From positions 1,472,849-1,536,848 of the forward strand of contig NZ_JAJAQH010000006.1 in NCBI RefSeq assembly GCF_020523625.1: a stretch of 64,000 nt of DNA. Direction: 5' to 3'. A program made the position numbers and the translations under genes. Position 1 is the first letter of the stretch. Every line of letters begins with the position of its first letter. This document shows, piece after piece, positions 18,027 through 27,050 of the stretch. Under the pieces are notes generated by a model. It was given only the letters and a program-made list of their open reading frames with translations. It did no database searches and was not told the DNA's origin. The stretch comes from Methylovorus menthalis. GTDB lineage: Bacteria; Pseudomonadota; Gammaproteobacteria; Burkholderiales; Methylophilaceae.

Positions 18027-18611
18027 TTATTTAGGACTTTTTATGGAAGGCAGCACGCTTACCATGGAACATGGGGTAGCCGTTTCGTTTGAGGGAATGC
18101 CATTCCTCACGGCATCGCTGAATGCGGGGTCGGCTTTCATCTTGGCCACCACTTGTTGCATGGCGAGCTTGTAGGATTGCTCCACCTGATAGGCAGGTAC
18201 TACATCGAGAAAACCGCTTTTTTCTGATTCGCCAACGTAGGTGCCAATCGGCTTGCCGCTACCACTATAAGCGCTGGCAATAATGGTGCCGTAGAAAATC
18301 TTCATGTGCGGGTTGTAGAACATCTTGGGTTGCAACTTGACCAGCGTATTGCCCACCAGATTGCTCTCGCACATGCCCACCTTGCCAAACTCGGCACCCA
18401 TCACTTCTTTGGCAACCGGCTCTACCGCCGGGCCCTGGGCAAACCAGTAGTCGTTGTAAAACTGCCAGAGCTTGATGGGGTGCTGGTATTCCTGCGGATT
18501 GATGTAGATCAGCATATCGGCGGGCTTGGCGGCTTCATCCGCCAGCGCCATGGCTTGCATGGGCAAGAGCCCCGCGACCAGCCAGGAGAGTAAATGCAGT
18601 CTATGGTTCAT
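18027..18611 (-). CDS. Uncharacterised secreted protein of the sulfide/quinoprotein island
   Basis: A 194-residue protein that I do not recognise with certainty. It begins MNHRLHLLSWLVAGLLPMQAMALADE, a clear signal peptide. The mature part includes MLIYINPQEYQHPIKLWQFYNDYWFAQGPAV, a central MFYNPHMKIFYGTIIASAYSG strand and a helical C-terminus with KLAMQQVVAKMKADPAF. No haem motif, membrane helix or metal cluster is seen; there are only two cysteines in the mature part (in GMCESN and TPCSMV), perhaps a disulfide. I take the ATG at 18611 because GAAGGAAAG precedes it; an in-frame ATG at 18626 lacks such a site. It lies 24 bases after the sorbosone-dehydrogenase-like gene and is surely co-transcribed with it. 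Confidence 0.75.
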   Translation of the reverse strand: MNHRLHLLSWLVAGLLPMQAMALADEAAKPADMLIYINPQEYQHPIKLWQFYNDYWFAQGPAVEPVAKEVMGAEFGKVGMCESNLVGNTLVKLQPKMFYNPHMKIFYGTIIASAYSGSGKPIGTYVGESEKSGFLDVVPAYQVEQSYKLAMQQVVAKMKADPAFSDAVRNGIPSNETATPCSMVSVLPSIKSPK

Positions 18612-18635
18612 GGTACTTTCCTTCATTAAAAACGA

Positions 18636-19880
18636 TTATTTGCCCTGATAGCGTATGCGATACACCAAGCCAGAACGGTCATCCGACACATATAACGCAC
18701 CATCCGGGCCAATCAGTGTATCTACCGGGCGGCCCCAGGCGGCATTGCCTTGCAGCCAGCCAGTAGCAAAATCCGTGACTTCAACGGGTTGATTCTGCTT
18801 GAATTTTACACGTACCAGTTTATATCCCGAGGGATTTACCCGATTCCAGGAGCCATGCAAAGCCACAATGGCATCCTCCTGGTAATCCTTGGGAAATCCG
18901 CTTTGATTCAGGAAAGTCATGCCCAGTGGCGTCGAGTGCGCGTCAAACGTGATCGCAGGCGGCTGCATGGCAGCGCAGAATCCGGCTGGCCCTTCAAAGT
19001 TGGGATCCGGCACGCGCTGGCCCCAGCAATGCGGCCAGCCATAATTCTTTCCTGATTCAATCTGGTTCAGATGCTCAGGCGGAATATCATCATTTACGCG
19101 CCCACCACGGGTTTCCGAGCGCATATCTGCGCCATTATTGGTGGCAAACATGGCCTGGGTTTGCGGATGCCAGGCAAACCCTTGCGAATTGCGCAGCCCG
19201 CTCGCCCATACGGCTGACTGGGCATGCCGCCCCAGTGTTACTAGTGCACCGGCAGGCTTGCCCTCTGCGGTATAGCGAAGAATAGCCGCGCGACCAGGGT
19301 CTTGCTCCCGGCAAACATTGCAACTTGAACCCACATTGAGATAAAGATAGCCATCCGGCCCCTGCTTGATGGTCTTGAGGGTATGTCCACCCGTTGCCAG
19401 TCCGCTGATAATGGGCTGGGCTTTGGCAGGCTGGGTTTGCGCAGCGGGCCATTTGCCGCCCTGCTGCTCAAGCCGGACCACACCATCTTGATTTGCCACC
19501 AGCAATTGCTTGCCAATAAACGCAATGCCGTTCGGTGCATTCAGCTTGTCTGCCACCACCACCGTTTCGTCGGCTTTGCCGTCCTTGTCGCGATCAGGCA
19601 GCATCAGCACCTGGCCGCCCATACCCGTGGTGAGATACAGATTGCCATCCGGGCCGAATGCTATCATGCGCGGCCCGCTGAAATAGCCTTCACCCGGATT
19701 TATGCGGGCAAAGACATTCAAGCTGAAGCCAGCGGGCAATCGCACGGCACTCGACACATCTGCCGGAACTGGCGCTTCGGCTGCCTGATCAGCATAGCTG
19801 CAGGCAGGCGTTACGCTCATGGCTATCGCCAGCAGCATGAAAAATTCGACTAATGGCCGGTGGATACTCGGCTTGGACAT
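18636..19880 (-). CDS. PQQ-dependent sugar (sorbosone) dehydrogenase-like beta-propeller protein
   Basis: A 414-residue exported protein of the glucose/sorbosone dehydrogenase fold. After an N-terminal hydrophobic segment (to about residue 32) come the six-blade features: FARINPGEGYFSGPRMIAFGPDGNLYLTT, LNAPNGIAF, TGGHTLKTIKQGPDGYLYLNVGSSCNVC (with the disulfide-type CNVC), NSQGFAWHPQ, FATNNGAD and ALYVSDDRSGLVYRIRY. Such proteins are soluble PQQ dehydrogenases or relatives; the histidine in GGHTLKTIK matches the catalytic region. An AGGAG site precedes the ATG. It stands 33 bases downstream of the flavocytochrome gene, suggesting electrons pass to a shared cytochrome c (inference). Confidence 0.85.
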   Translation of the reverse strand: MSKPSIHRPLVEFFMLLAIAMSVTPACSYADQAAEAPVPADVSSAVRLPAGFSLNVFARINPGEGYFSGPRMIAFGPDGNLYLTTGMGGQVLMLPDRDKDGKADETVVVADKLNAPNGIAFIGKQLLVANQDGVVRLEQQGGKWPAAQTQPAKAQPIISGLATGGHTLKTIKQGPDGYLYLNVGSSCNVCREQDPGRAAILRYTAEGKPAGALVTLGRHAQSAVWASGLRNSQGFAWHPQTQAMFATNNGADMRSETRGGRVNDDIPPEHLNQIESGKNYGWPHCWGQRVPDPNFEGPAGFCAAMQPPAITFDAHSTPLGMTFLNQSGFPKDYQEDAIVALHGSWNRVNPSGYKLVRVKFKQNQPVEVTDFATGWLQGNAAWGRPVDTLIGPDGALYVSDDRSGLVYRIRYQGK

Positions 19881-19913
19881 TCACTTACTCCTGTATCAGG
19901 TACTTAGACTTGA

Positions 19914-21179
19914 TTATGTCAGTACGTCGGACCAGATATTCTGTGCCCAGTAGCGGGCATAGTCCGCCTCAAGTTCGGAAGGCGCATCAGAGACACCCCC
20001 GCCCTCGGCTGACAGCATGATTTTTTTTGCCGGGTTGTAGCGATACACATTGGCGACGTGCATGGCCATGTGGTCACTGACATAGCTGTAGCAGGTGTTG
20101 GCAAACACGGGCGATGTATCCACGGGCTGCTCGGTCAGCGCTGCCAGCACGGCGTTGGCACACACCCGGGCTTGCGATGTGGCCATGTGTGCTGACTTGG
20201 GCAAAGCCGCCGATACCGCATCACCTATGATATGGACATGCGGAACCACCATTGATTCATATGTCAGAAAATCCACCTCGCACCAGCGCTTGTCGATATT
20301 GTTCGCCTGCGCCAGTTGCGCGGGGATTCCAGCACGCTGTGGCGGGATCACATTCAAGACATCACCCTTGATGCTTTCAAACTCGGTCATCAAGGTGCGT
20401 CCAGCAACATCCACTTCAATGACTACGCTATTGGGCCGGTAGTCAATCATGTCAGGGTAGAGATCAGCCCAGGCTTTGGTAAACAAGCCCTTCTTGGAGA
20501 CAATTTCCGGATTGGCATCCAGCACGATAATGCGGGCCTTGGGCTTGTGCTGCTTGAAGTAAAACGCCACCTGGCACACCCGCTCGTAAGGCCCGGGCGG
20601 GCAGCGGTAAGGCGCTTTGGGGATACTCATCACAAACACGCCATCGTCCGGCATGCTCTCCAGCTGGCGGCGCAGATTGACGGTCTGCTCACCAGCTTTC
20701 CAGGCATGTGGCACCTGCTTGCGCGCAGCGTCACTCTCCATTCCTGGCAGCGCATCGTAAATAAAATCCACGCCAGGCGCGAGGATGAGTTTGTCATAGC
20801 CAAAATCACTACGACCCAGTATCACCTTTTTACGCTCAGGATCAATGGCCACCACTGAGTCACGCACCCACTGCAGACCATGATTTTTCTTAAGTGCGGC
20901 ATAGCTGAAGGTGAGGTCATCCATGGTTTTGCTGCCGCCCAGCACCAGATTACTCAGGGGGCAGGAGACAAACTGCGAGCTTGGCTCTACCACCACCACA
21001 TCGACCGTATCACCGCCCCACAGCTTGAGATACTTGGCCGCAGCAGCGCCCGCGTAGCCACCGCCAACCACCACCACTCTGGGCTTGGGCCTTTCAGCAG
21101 CACGCAACAAAGGAGAGCAGCCGGTCAGCAGCGCAGCCGCCGACCCGAGCTTGAGGAAATTGCGTCTATCAATGGTCAT
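19914..21179 (-). CDS. fccB: Flavocytochrome c sulfide dehydrogenase, flavoprotein subunit
   Basis: A 421-residue exported flavoprotein. The twin-arginine signal MTIDRRNFLKLGSAAALLTGC is followed by the FAD-binding GGGYAGAAAAKYL at about residues 39-51. The redox-active cysteines of the FccB/SoxF family are present in SSQFVSCPLSNLVLGG and in the C-terminal NTCYSYVSD. The substrate would be sulfide, oxidised to sulfur in the periplasm with electrons going to the partner cytochrome. The start overlaps the 3' end of the small cytochrome c gene by 11 bases and is preceded by GGAG, showing tight coupling. Sulfide:quinone oxidoreductase is less likely because of the Tat signal and the cytochrome partner. 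Confidence 0.9.
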   Translation of the reverse strand: MTIDRRNFLKLGSAAALLTGCSPLLRAAERPKPRVVVVGGGYAGAAAAKYLKLWGGDTVDVVVVEPSSQFVSCPLSNLVLGGSKTMDDLTFSYAALKKNHGLQWVRDSVVAIDPERKKVILGRSDFGYDKLILAPGVDFIYDALPGMESDAARKQVPHAWKAGEQTVNLRRQLESMPDDGVFVMSIPKAPYRCPPGPYERVCQVAFYFKQHKPKARIIVLDANPEIVSKKGLFTKAWADLYPDMIDYRPNSVVIEVDVAGRTLMTEFESIKGDVLNVIPPQRAGIPAQLAQANNIDKRWCEVDFLTYESMVVPHVHIIGDAVSAALPKSAHMATSQARVCANAVLAALTEQPVDTSPVFANTCYSYVSDHMAMHVANVYRYNPAKKIMLSAEGGGVSDAPSELEADYARYWAQNIWSDVLT

Positions 21180-21540
21180 GAGAAGGCTCCAGCTTCATGG
21201 AGGGCGGGAGCTTGCCAGCGACCCGAGGCTGCGTGGCAAAAAACGCGGCCAGACCCACAATTTCATCTTCCGTCAGCCCTTTGGCATGGCGTTGCATCAC
21301 GGTAGCTTGACGCTCGCCGGAGCGAAACGCCTTCATCTGGCGAATGAAATACAGGCTATCGAGACCGGCCAGCACGGGCGTTCCACCCACGCTATTACCA
21401 TCGGTGCCATGGCACGCAGCGCAGGAAGCAGCCAGCACCTGGATATGCGGAGAATATTGAGGGGTTTGCGCAAAGGCGCTGCCAGACATACACATGAGGA
21501 CTCCCAAGACAGGAATCCGGTAAGGAGCTATCAGTTTCAT
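21169..21540 (-). CDS. Small monohaem cytochrome c (partner of FccB)
   Basis: A 123-residue class I cytochrome c with a signal peptide ending at GSAFA near residue 24. The single haem motif is CAACH in VLAASCAACHGTDGN, and the distal methionine is probably in the QATVMQRHAKGLT segment. It resembles the cytochrome subunit (FccA, SoxE) that accepts electrons from FccB, although classical FccA is often diheme. The gene is first in the island and overlaps fccB by 11 bases. No clear Shine-Dalgarno is visible upstream of the ATG at 21540. Confidence 0.88.
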   Translation of the reverse strand: MKLIAPYRIPVLGVLMCMSGSAFAQTPQYSPHIQVLAASCAACHGTDGNSVGGTPVLAGLDSLYFIRQMKAFRSGERQATVMQRHAKGLTEDEIVGLAAFFATQPRVAGKLPPSMKLEPSHDH

Positions 21541-21586
21541 GGGCTACCAATCGTTGCAGGATTGGGCCAAGCGGCCGGGAAATGCA

Positions 21587-21626
21587 AAAGAGCGAAGCCT
21601 GTGATCGAGTACGGGCTTCGCTCTTT
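21587..21626 (-). terminator. Terminator of the small ankyrin gene
   Basis: A 13-bp perfect stem pairs AAAGAGCGAAGCC (21587-21599) with GGCTTCGCTCTTT (21614-21626). On the minus strand it ends in TTTT, and it separates the ankyrin gene from the cytochrome/fccB unit. Confidence 0.87.
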
Positions 21627-21679
21627 ATGATTATAGCGGGTTAAACACCAGCTTTAACTGCATGGGCTTGATAACAAGC

Positions 21680-22162
21680 CTAGTTACATTGGCCTTCGCA
21701 ACCATCATCCTTGGCGCCAGCGGCTTCCAGCACTTCCACCATCTTGGTATTGCCAGTGTCTCTTACGGCACGCACGATGGAAACACCACCACGCATCTTG
21801 ATATTAACGTCAGCGCCCTTGGAAATCAGGTATTTGACGACATCGGTATAGCCATCATAAGCCGCCAGATGCAGAGGCGTCATTTTGGTCATGGGGTGCT
21901 GGTAATTCACATCAGCGCCTTGCTCAACCAGATATTTCACCACGGCCAGCTGACCTTTGTTGGCGGCAATCTGCAATGCCGACCAGGCGAAGTATTTGTC
22001 GTTGATATCCACCTTGTGTTCGCTTACGTATTTCTTTACCAACTTGAGCTTGCCGGTACCCAGTGCATCGGTGTACTCAACCTGCTCATCGCCTGTCAGC
22101 GCAAAGGCCGAAAACGGAATACAGAGTGCTGCTGCCAACAGGATTGCCTTGATTGTTTTCAT
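21680..22162 (-). CDS. Small secreted ankyrin-repeat protein
   Basis: A 160-residue exported protein. The signal peptide MKTIKAILLAAALCIPFSAFA is followed by about four ankyrin units (FAWSALQIAANKGQLAVVKYLVEQGADVN, TPLHLAAYDGYTDVVKYLISKGADVN and a degenerate first and last repeat). The C-terminal tail DDGCEGQCN has two cysteines that could form a disulfide or bind metal. It is monocistronic, with a terminator downstream. It resembles the 325-residue ankyrin protein at 13.0-14.0 kb in architecture, and may be a related periplasmic scaffold. Function unknown. Confidence 0.87.
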   Translation of the reverse strand: MKTIKAILLAAALCIPFSAFALTGDEQVEYTDALGTGKLKLVKKYVSEHKVDINDKYFAWSALQIAANKGQLAVVKYLVEQGADVNYQHPMTKMTPLHLAAYDGYTDVVKYLISKGADVNIKMRGGVSIVRAVRDTGNTKMVEVLEAAGAKDDGCEGQCN

Positions 22163-22217
22163 GCTGTTCTCTCTCTAATCTTATTATCGTATTTTAATTA
22201 ACATCCACGTTCACACA

Positions 22218-25200
22218 TCAACCGATGAACTTGCGTGCATTACGGAACATACGCATCCACGGCCCATCTTCACCCCAACCATCAGGATGCCACGAATGCT
22301 GCACAGTACGGAATACACGCTCCGGATGCGGCATCATAATGCTAAAACGCCCATCGCGCGTAGTGAGACCGGTAATGCCCTGTGGCGAACCATTGGGGTT
22401 GAATGGATAGGTTTCCGTCGCACTCCCCGTATTGTCAACGAACCGTATACTGACCAGTTTGTCGGCAAGTACGCTGTTGACCGCACTTTCACCAGAAAAT
22501 TCCGCAAAACCTTCACCATGCGCGACGGCAATCGGCATGCGACTCCCTGCCATGCCGCTGAAAAACAGCGAAGGTGAGTCCATGATTTCCACCATGGCAA
22601 CGCGTGCCTCAAACTGCTCGGAACGGTTGCGCACGAAATGCGGCCAGTGGCTAGCGCCGGGGATAAGATCACGCAGGTTGCTCATCATCTGGCAGCCATT
22701 GCAGATACCCAGCGCGAAAGAATCCTGACGCTGGAAGAACGCTGAAAACTCGTCGTTGGCGCGGCTATTGAAGAGAATGGACTTGGCCCAGCCTTCGCCA
22801 GCACCCAGCACATCGCCATACGAGAAGCCACCACAGGCCACCACACCGGCAAAATCCTTGAGGCTGACGCGGCCACTGATGATGTCGCTCATGTGCACAT
22901 CCACCGACTGGAAGCCAGCACGATCAAACGCTGCCGCCATTTCCACCTGGCCATTGACGCCCTGCTCTCGCAGCACCGCCATGCGTGGACGCACACCGGT
23001 AGCGACATAAGGCGCTTCGATCTTGTTGGCGATATCAAAGGTCAGGTACTGGTGCAGACCGGGGTCTTGCACATCGAGAATACGATCGTATTCCTGCTGG
23101 GCACAGACCGGGTTATCACGCATCTTTTGCATCTGGTAAGTGGTCTCGGACCACATGCGATGCAGATCGGTACGCAGCTCGGCAAATACCACTTCACCAT
23201 GCTTGCGGATGATGATGCCGTGATTGTTGTTCACTGGCGCGCCGAGCACATGCGCACAGCCTTGCAAGGCCTGATTGAGTTGCTCGGCAATCGTCGATGC
23301 TTCGGCGGCTGGCACCTGAACCACGGCACCCAGCTCTTCGTTGTAAAGCACGCTGACGGCATCCCCAGACAACGCAGAAAGATCAATATCAATGCCACAG
23401 CGACCAGCAAACGCCATTTCCACCAGGGTGACAAACAGGCCGCCATCCGAGCGGTCATGGTACGCCAGCAGCTTGCCAGCGGCATTCAGCGCCTGAATCT
23501 GCTCAAAGAAAGCCTTCAGCTGCTCTGGTTTATCCAGATCGGGCGCTACGTTATCGGTAGCACCATACACCTGGGCCAGGGCAGAACCGCCCATGCGGTT
23601 GCGGCCATTGCCCAGATCAATCAGGATAAGCTTGCTATCGCCCAGATCGGTCCGCAGTTGCGGCGTCAGGGTCTGGCGCGCATCGGGTGTCGGGGCAAAT
23701 GCGGTGACCACCAGCGAAATCGGGGCAGTCACGGCTTTTTTGTCGCCGCCCTCTTCCCACACAGTTTTCATGCTCATGGAGTCCTTGCCGACAGGGATGC
23801 TGATGCCAAGTTGCGGGCATAGCTCCATGCCAACGGCACGCACGGTATCAAACAGTGCAGCATCCTCCCCGGGATGTCCGGCAGGGGCCATCCAGTTGGC
23901 AGAGAGTTTGAGGTCAGACAGCTGCTCAATGCGGCTGGCAGCAATATTGGTAATGGATTCGGCAATCGCCATGCGGCCGGAAGCCGGGGCATCAATCAGC
24001 GCCAATGGCGCTTTCTCGCCAATGGCAAAGGCTTCGCCACGGTAAGTTTCGTAACCCGCCAGCGTCACCGCCACATCGGCCACTGGCACCTGCCATGGGC
24101 CCACCATCTGGTCGCGGGCGATCAGGCCCGTCACCGTGCGGTCACCAATCGTGATCAGGAAAGTCTTGTCGGCCACACCCGGCAGGCGCAGCACGCGCTC
24201 GGCCGCTTCTTTCAGCGACACCTTGGCATCAAATGGCCTGAGATCACGCTCCAGATGCGTCACGGTGCGCGTCATCTTGGGCGGCTTGCCCAGCAACACG
24301 GACAAATCCATATCCACAGGCTTGTTTTCAAAATGGCTATCGGCCACGGTCAGGTGGCGTTGCTCGGTGGCATGACCAATCACCGCAAACGGGCAGCGCT
24401 CACGTTCGCAAATCTCGGCAAAGCGCGCCAGATCTTCCACCGCCACCGCCATGACATAGCGTTCCTGCGCCTCGTTACTCCACAGCTCACGCGGCGCCAT
24501 GCCAGGCTCTTCGTTATGCACATTGCGCAGCTCAAACAGGGCGCCCACACCGGCATCATTCACCAGTTCGGGGAAGGCATTGGAAATACCACCGGCACCG
24601 ACGTCGTGAATGCTGAGGATAGGATTGTCATCCCCCAGCTGCCAGCAGCGGTCGATGACTTCCTGCGCGCGACGCTCAAGTTCAGGGTTGCCACGTTGCA
24701 CCGAGTCAAAGTCCAGGTTTTCGGTATTGGCGCCGGTATCCATACTGGATGCCGCGCCACCGCCGAGGCCAATCAGCATGGCAGGACCGCCCAGCTGAAT
24801 CAGGCAGGCGCCCGAAGGAATCGGATTCTTTTTCGAATGCTTGGCCGAGATATTGCCCACACCGCCCGCCAGCATGATGGGCTTGTGATAGCCACGCAGC
24901 TCACCCGCGGCTTCCAGCTCCAGCGTACGGAAATAACCGGCGATATTGGGGCGGCCGAATTCGTTGTTGTAGGCAGCGCCACCCAGCGGTCCGTCGATCA
25001 TGATCTGCAGGGCAGAAGCAATACGCGATGGCTTGCCGTTATCGGTTTCCCATGGCTGCTTGAAGCCAGGAATATTCAGGTTGGAGACAGAAAACCCGGT
25101 CAGGCCAGCCTTGGGCTTGGAGCCTGAACCCGTGGCACCTTCGTCTCGAATTTCACCGCCAGCACCGGTAGCAGCACCGGCAAATGGCGAAATCGCCGTG

Positions 25201-26114
25201 GGGTGGTTATGCGTTTCCACCTTCATCAGGAAATGCATGTCTTCTTCGATGTAGCCATATTCGCCATCGGCCTGCGGATAAAAGCGGCGGGTGCTTTCAC
25301 CCTGCACAATCGATGCGTTATCGGAATACGCCACGACGGTATTGCCGGGATTCAGCTGGTGGGTATTGCGGATCATGCCAAACAGCGATTTGTCCTGCTT
25401 GACGCCATCAATCACCCAGTCGGCATTGAAAATCTTGTGACGGCAATGCTCGGAGTTGGCCTGGGCAAACATCATCAGCTCAACATCGGTCGGGTTGCGG
25501 CCGATGCGGGTAAAGTTTTCCAGCAGGTAATCCACTTCGTCCGGCGACAGCGCCAGGCCCATCTCGCTATTGGCCGCTTCCAGCGCAGGCTTGCCGCCAG
25601 CGAGAATATCCACCGTGGCCAGCGGAGCTGGCTCGGCAATGTGATAAAGACGGGCCGCATCTTCGAGCGTCGGGAAAACAGCTTCGGTCATGCGGTCATG
25701 AATCACCGCTTTCAGCGCCTGTTTTTCAGCCTCGGTCAGGGGAGTGCCATCGGCTGTGGCGGCATAGTAGGCCACACCGCGCTCCAGGCGCTGCATGCTT
25801 TCCAGCCCACAGTGGCGGGCAATGTCGGTAGCCCGTGATGCCCATGGCGAAATCGTGCCGGGGCGTGGCACCACCAGCAGCAACTCGCCTTGCGGCTGCT
25901 CTTCGTGCAGCGTGGGGCCATAGGTGAGAATCTTCTTCAGGGTGTCCTGCTGGACGGTCGTCAGCGCGGTTTCGGACCAGGCAAAATGCCAGAACTCGGC
26001 ATAGAGATGGCTGATACGCGGGGCAGTTGCCTTGAGCGCAGTGAGAATTTTATCGAGACGAAAATCGGAGAGTGCTGCGCTGCCGCGAAGGCTGATCATT
26101 TGGAGGCTGGACAT
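22218..26114 (-). CDS. purL: Phosphoribosylformylglycinamidine synthase
   Basis: A 1298-residue single-chain FGAM synthase, the large PurL form of proteobacteria. It converts FGAR, glutamine and ATP to FGAM in purine synthesis. The order is an N-terminal PurS-like domain, linker, two AIR-synthase-like halves ([26 protein letters not shown] near residue 290, and later [10 protein letters not shown]) and a C-terminal class I glutaminase with the nucleophile Cys1138 in GICNGCQMM and the His-Glu pair near PHPERVFR. The large plus-strand frames opposite it are shadows. No PurR-like operator was recognised. It stands alone between the ankyrin gene and the interrupted lipoprotein. Confidence 0.98.
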   Translation of the reverse strand: MSSLQMISLRGSAALSDFRLDKILTALKATAPRISHLYAEFWHFAWSETALTTVQQDTLKKILTYGPTLHEEQPQGELLLVVPRPGTISPWASRATDIARHCGLESMQRLERGVAYYAATADGTPLTEAEKQALKAVIHDRMTEAVFPTLEDAARLYHIAEPAPLATVDILAGGKPALEAANSEMGLALSPDEVDYLLENFTRIGRNPTDVELMMFAQANSEHCRHKIFNADWVIDGVKQDKSLFGMIRNTHQLNPGNTVVAYSDNASIVQGESTRRFYPQADGEYGYIEEDMHFLMKVETHNHPTAISPFAGAATGAGGEIRDEGATGSGSKPKAGLTGFSVSNLNIPGFKQPWETDNGKPSRIASALQIMIDGPLGGAAYNNEFGRPNIAGYFRTLELEAAGELRGYHKPIMLAGGVGNISAKHSKKNPIPSGACLIQLGGPAMLIGLGGGAASSMDTGANTENLDFDSVQRGNPELERRAQEVIDRCWQLGDDNPILSIHDVGAGGISNAFPELVNDAGVGALFELRNVHNEEPGMAPRELWSNEAQERYVMAVAVEDLARFAEICERERCPFAVIGHATEQRHLTVADSHFENKPVDMDLSVLLGKPPKMTRTVTHLERDLRPFDAKVSLKEAAERVLRLPGVADKTFLITIGDRTVTGLIARDQMVGPWQVPVADVAVTLAGYETYRGEAFAIGEKAPLALIDAPASGRMAIAESITNIAASRIEQLSDLKLSANWMAPAGHPGEDAALFDTVRAVGMELCPQLGISIPVGKDSMSMKTVWEEGGDKKAVTAPISLVVTAFAPTPDARQTLTPQLRTDLGDSKLILIDLGNGRNRMGGSALAQVYGATDNVAPDLDKPEQLKAFFEQIQALNAAGKLLAYHDRSDGGLFVTLVEMAFAGRCGIDIDLSALSGDAVSVLYNEELGAVVQVPAAEASTIAEQLNQALQGCAHVLGAPVNNNHGIIIRKHGEVVFAELRTDLHRMWSETTYQMQKMRDNPVCAQQEYDRILDVQDPGLHQYLTFDIANKIEAPYVATGVRPRMAVLREQGVNGQVEMAAAFDRAGFQSVDVHMSDIISGRVSLKDFAGVVACGGFSYGDVLGAGEGWAKSILFNSRANDEFSAFFQRQDSFALGICNGCQMMSNLRDLIPGASHWPHFVRNRSEQFEARVAMVEIMDSPSLFFSGMAGSRMPIAVAHGEGFAEFSGESAVNSVLADKLVSIRFVDNTGSATETYPFNPNGSPQGITGLTTRDGRFSIMMPHPERVFRTVQHSWHPDGWGEDGPWMRMFRNARKFIG

Positions 26115-26227
26115 GAATAAATTCAGGACGTTGGCAAAAATGTAATTTTACCAGAAACCGCCGCCTATTCCTCGCCTGTTGCCTGCTAAAATCCAGCGCA
26201 TCATGACCGCCCTGCGAGGACATCGCC

Positions 26228-26626
26228 ATGCATCAAGGCCACAGCACCTGCACACTGGTTTTTGCCAGCCGGCTGACCCCACTGCTGTTAACCGGCTGTG
26301 CCAGCAACACACCGTAATCCAGCACCATGCTGCTGAAGCCATGCTACCAGTTTGCTGATAGCAGCAAAAATGCGAGTTGGTGCGTGCTGCAAAGGTTGGC
26401 AGAATCCTACCCCAACCGCACCAGCACGGTGGATCAGACCGAGCATGGCTGGGATATACGTCTGCGTGCCGATCAGCGCGTGATGCTTGTGCTGAGCATG
26501 TCTGGCGCCAAAGGCCAGAAAACGATAGGGGAATTGTTTTTGGCAGAGGAAGATATGGCACAGGCGGCCTGGATTGGCCGCATTACCTCGGCTGCCCTGC
26601 CCTGCAAGGGCAAACCGGTCTATTGA
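26228..26626 (+). pseudogene. Small lipoprotein gene interrupted by an in-frame stop
   Basis: A GAGGA site precedes an ATG at 26228 that opens a lipoprotein signal with the lipobox LLTGC. After 29 codons an in-frame TAA (26315-26317) stops it. The same frame continues open to 26626 and contains an internal ATG at 26327 followed by 99 codons (KPCYQFADSSKNASWCVLQRL, then GELFLAEEDMAQAAWIGRI). A lipobox and a downstream protein-like stretch in one frame, separated by a single stop, read as one gene of about 132 codons inactivated by a nonsense change or a sequencing error. Alternatively, the internal ATG gives a separate cytoplasmic protein, but no ribosome site is seen before it. I do not recognise the family. 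Confidence 0.55.
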
Positions 26627-26675
26627 TCAAGCAGCCCCGCCTTGGATTGCACGAGGATGGCAAAGCATTTGTGCG

Positions 26676-27050
26676 CTAGCCTTCCGCCTCCGGCGGCACT
26701 TGATAGGCGGTGTATTTGGCATTGCTGCCACGCGCCAGGTCAGCCGGATATTTCTTCGCGTTGAGGTCTATCTTGGCGTTGGCAGCGGCGATCAGGTCTA
26801 TGCCGCACACTTCGGCAATCCGCAGCAGGTAGACGAAGGTATCCGCCAGCTCATGGCCAATCTCAGTCTTGCGGGCATCCTCCATGGTAGCGCTTTCCGC
26901 CGGGGTATCCCATTGAAAATGCTCCACCACTTCCGCCGCTTCCACGATCATCGCCATCGCCAGGTTTTTGGGCGTATGAAACTGCGCCCAGTCGCGCTCG
27001 GCAACGAAGGCATTCACCCGGGCGCGCAGTTCATCCAGGCTGTCACTCAT
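26676..27050 (-). CDS. MazG-like nucleotide pyrophosphohydrolase
   Basis: A 124-residue all-alpha NTP pyrophosphohydrolase of the MazG-like/DCTPP1 (RS21-C6) type: FVAERDWAQFHTPKNLAMAMIVEAAEVVEHFQW carries the first metal-binding ExxE pair and KTEIGHELADTFVYLLRIAEVCG the second E/D pair. It likely cleaves non-canonical dNTPs such as dCTP derivatives to house-clean the pool. I choose the ATG at 27050 because AAGGAGAAG precedes it; it overlaps the end of the methyltransferase gene by 8 bases (ATGAGTGA). A longer frame from 27098 would add 16 non-conserved residues. Confidence 0.9.
   Translation of the reverse strand: MSDSLDELRARVNAFVAERDWAQFHTPKNLAMAMIVEAAEVVEHFQWDTPAESATMEDARKTEIGHELADTFVYLLRIAEVCGIDLIAAANAKIDLNAKKYPADLARGSNAKYTAYQVPPEAEG

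Noticed and set aside
23874-25127. Plus-strand open frame of 417 codons
   Set aside because: It is wholly opposite purL, has low-complexity His/Arg/Gln-rich composition and no recognisable domain or ribosome site; it is a shadow.
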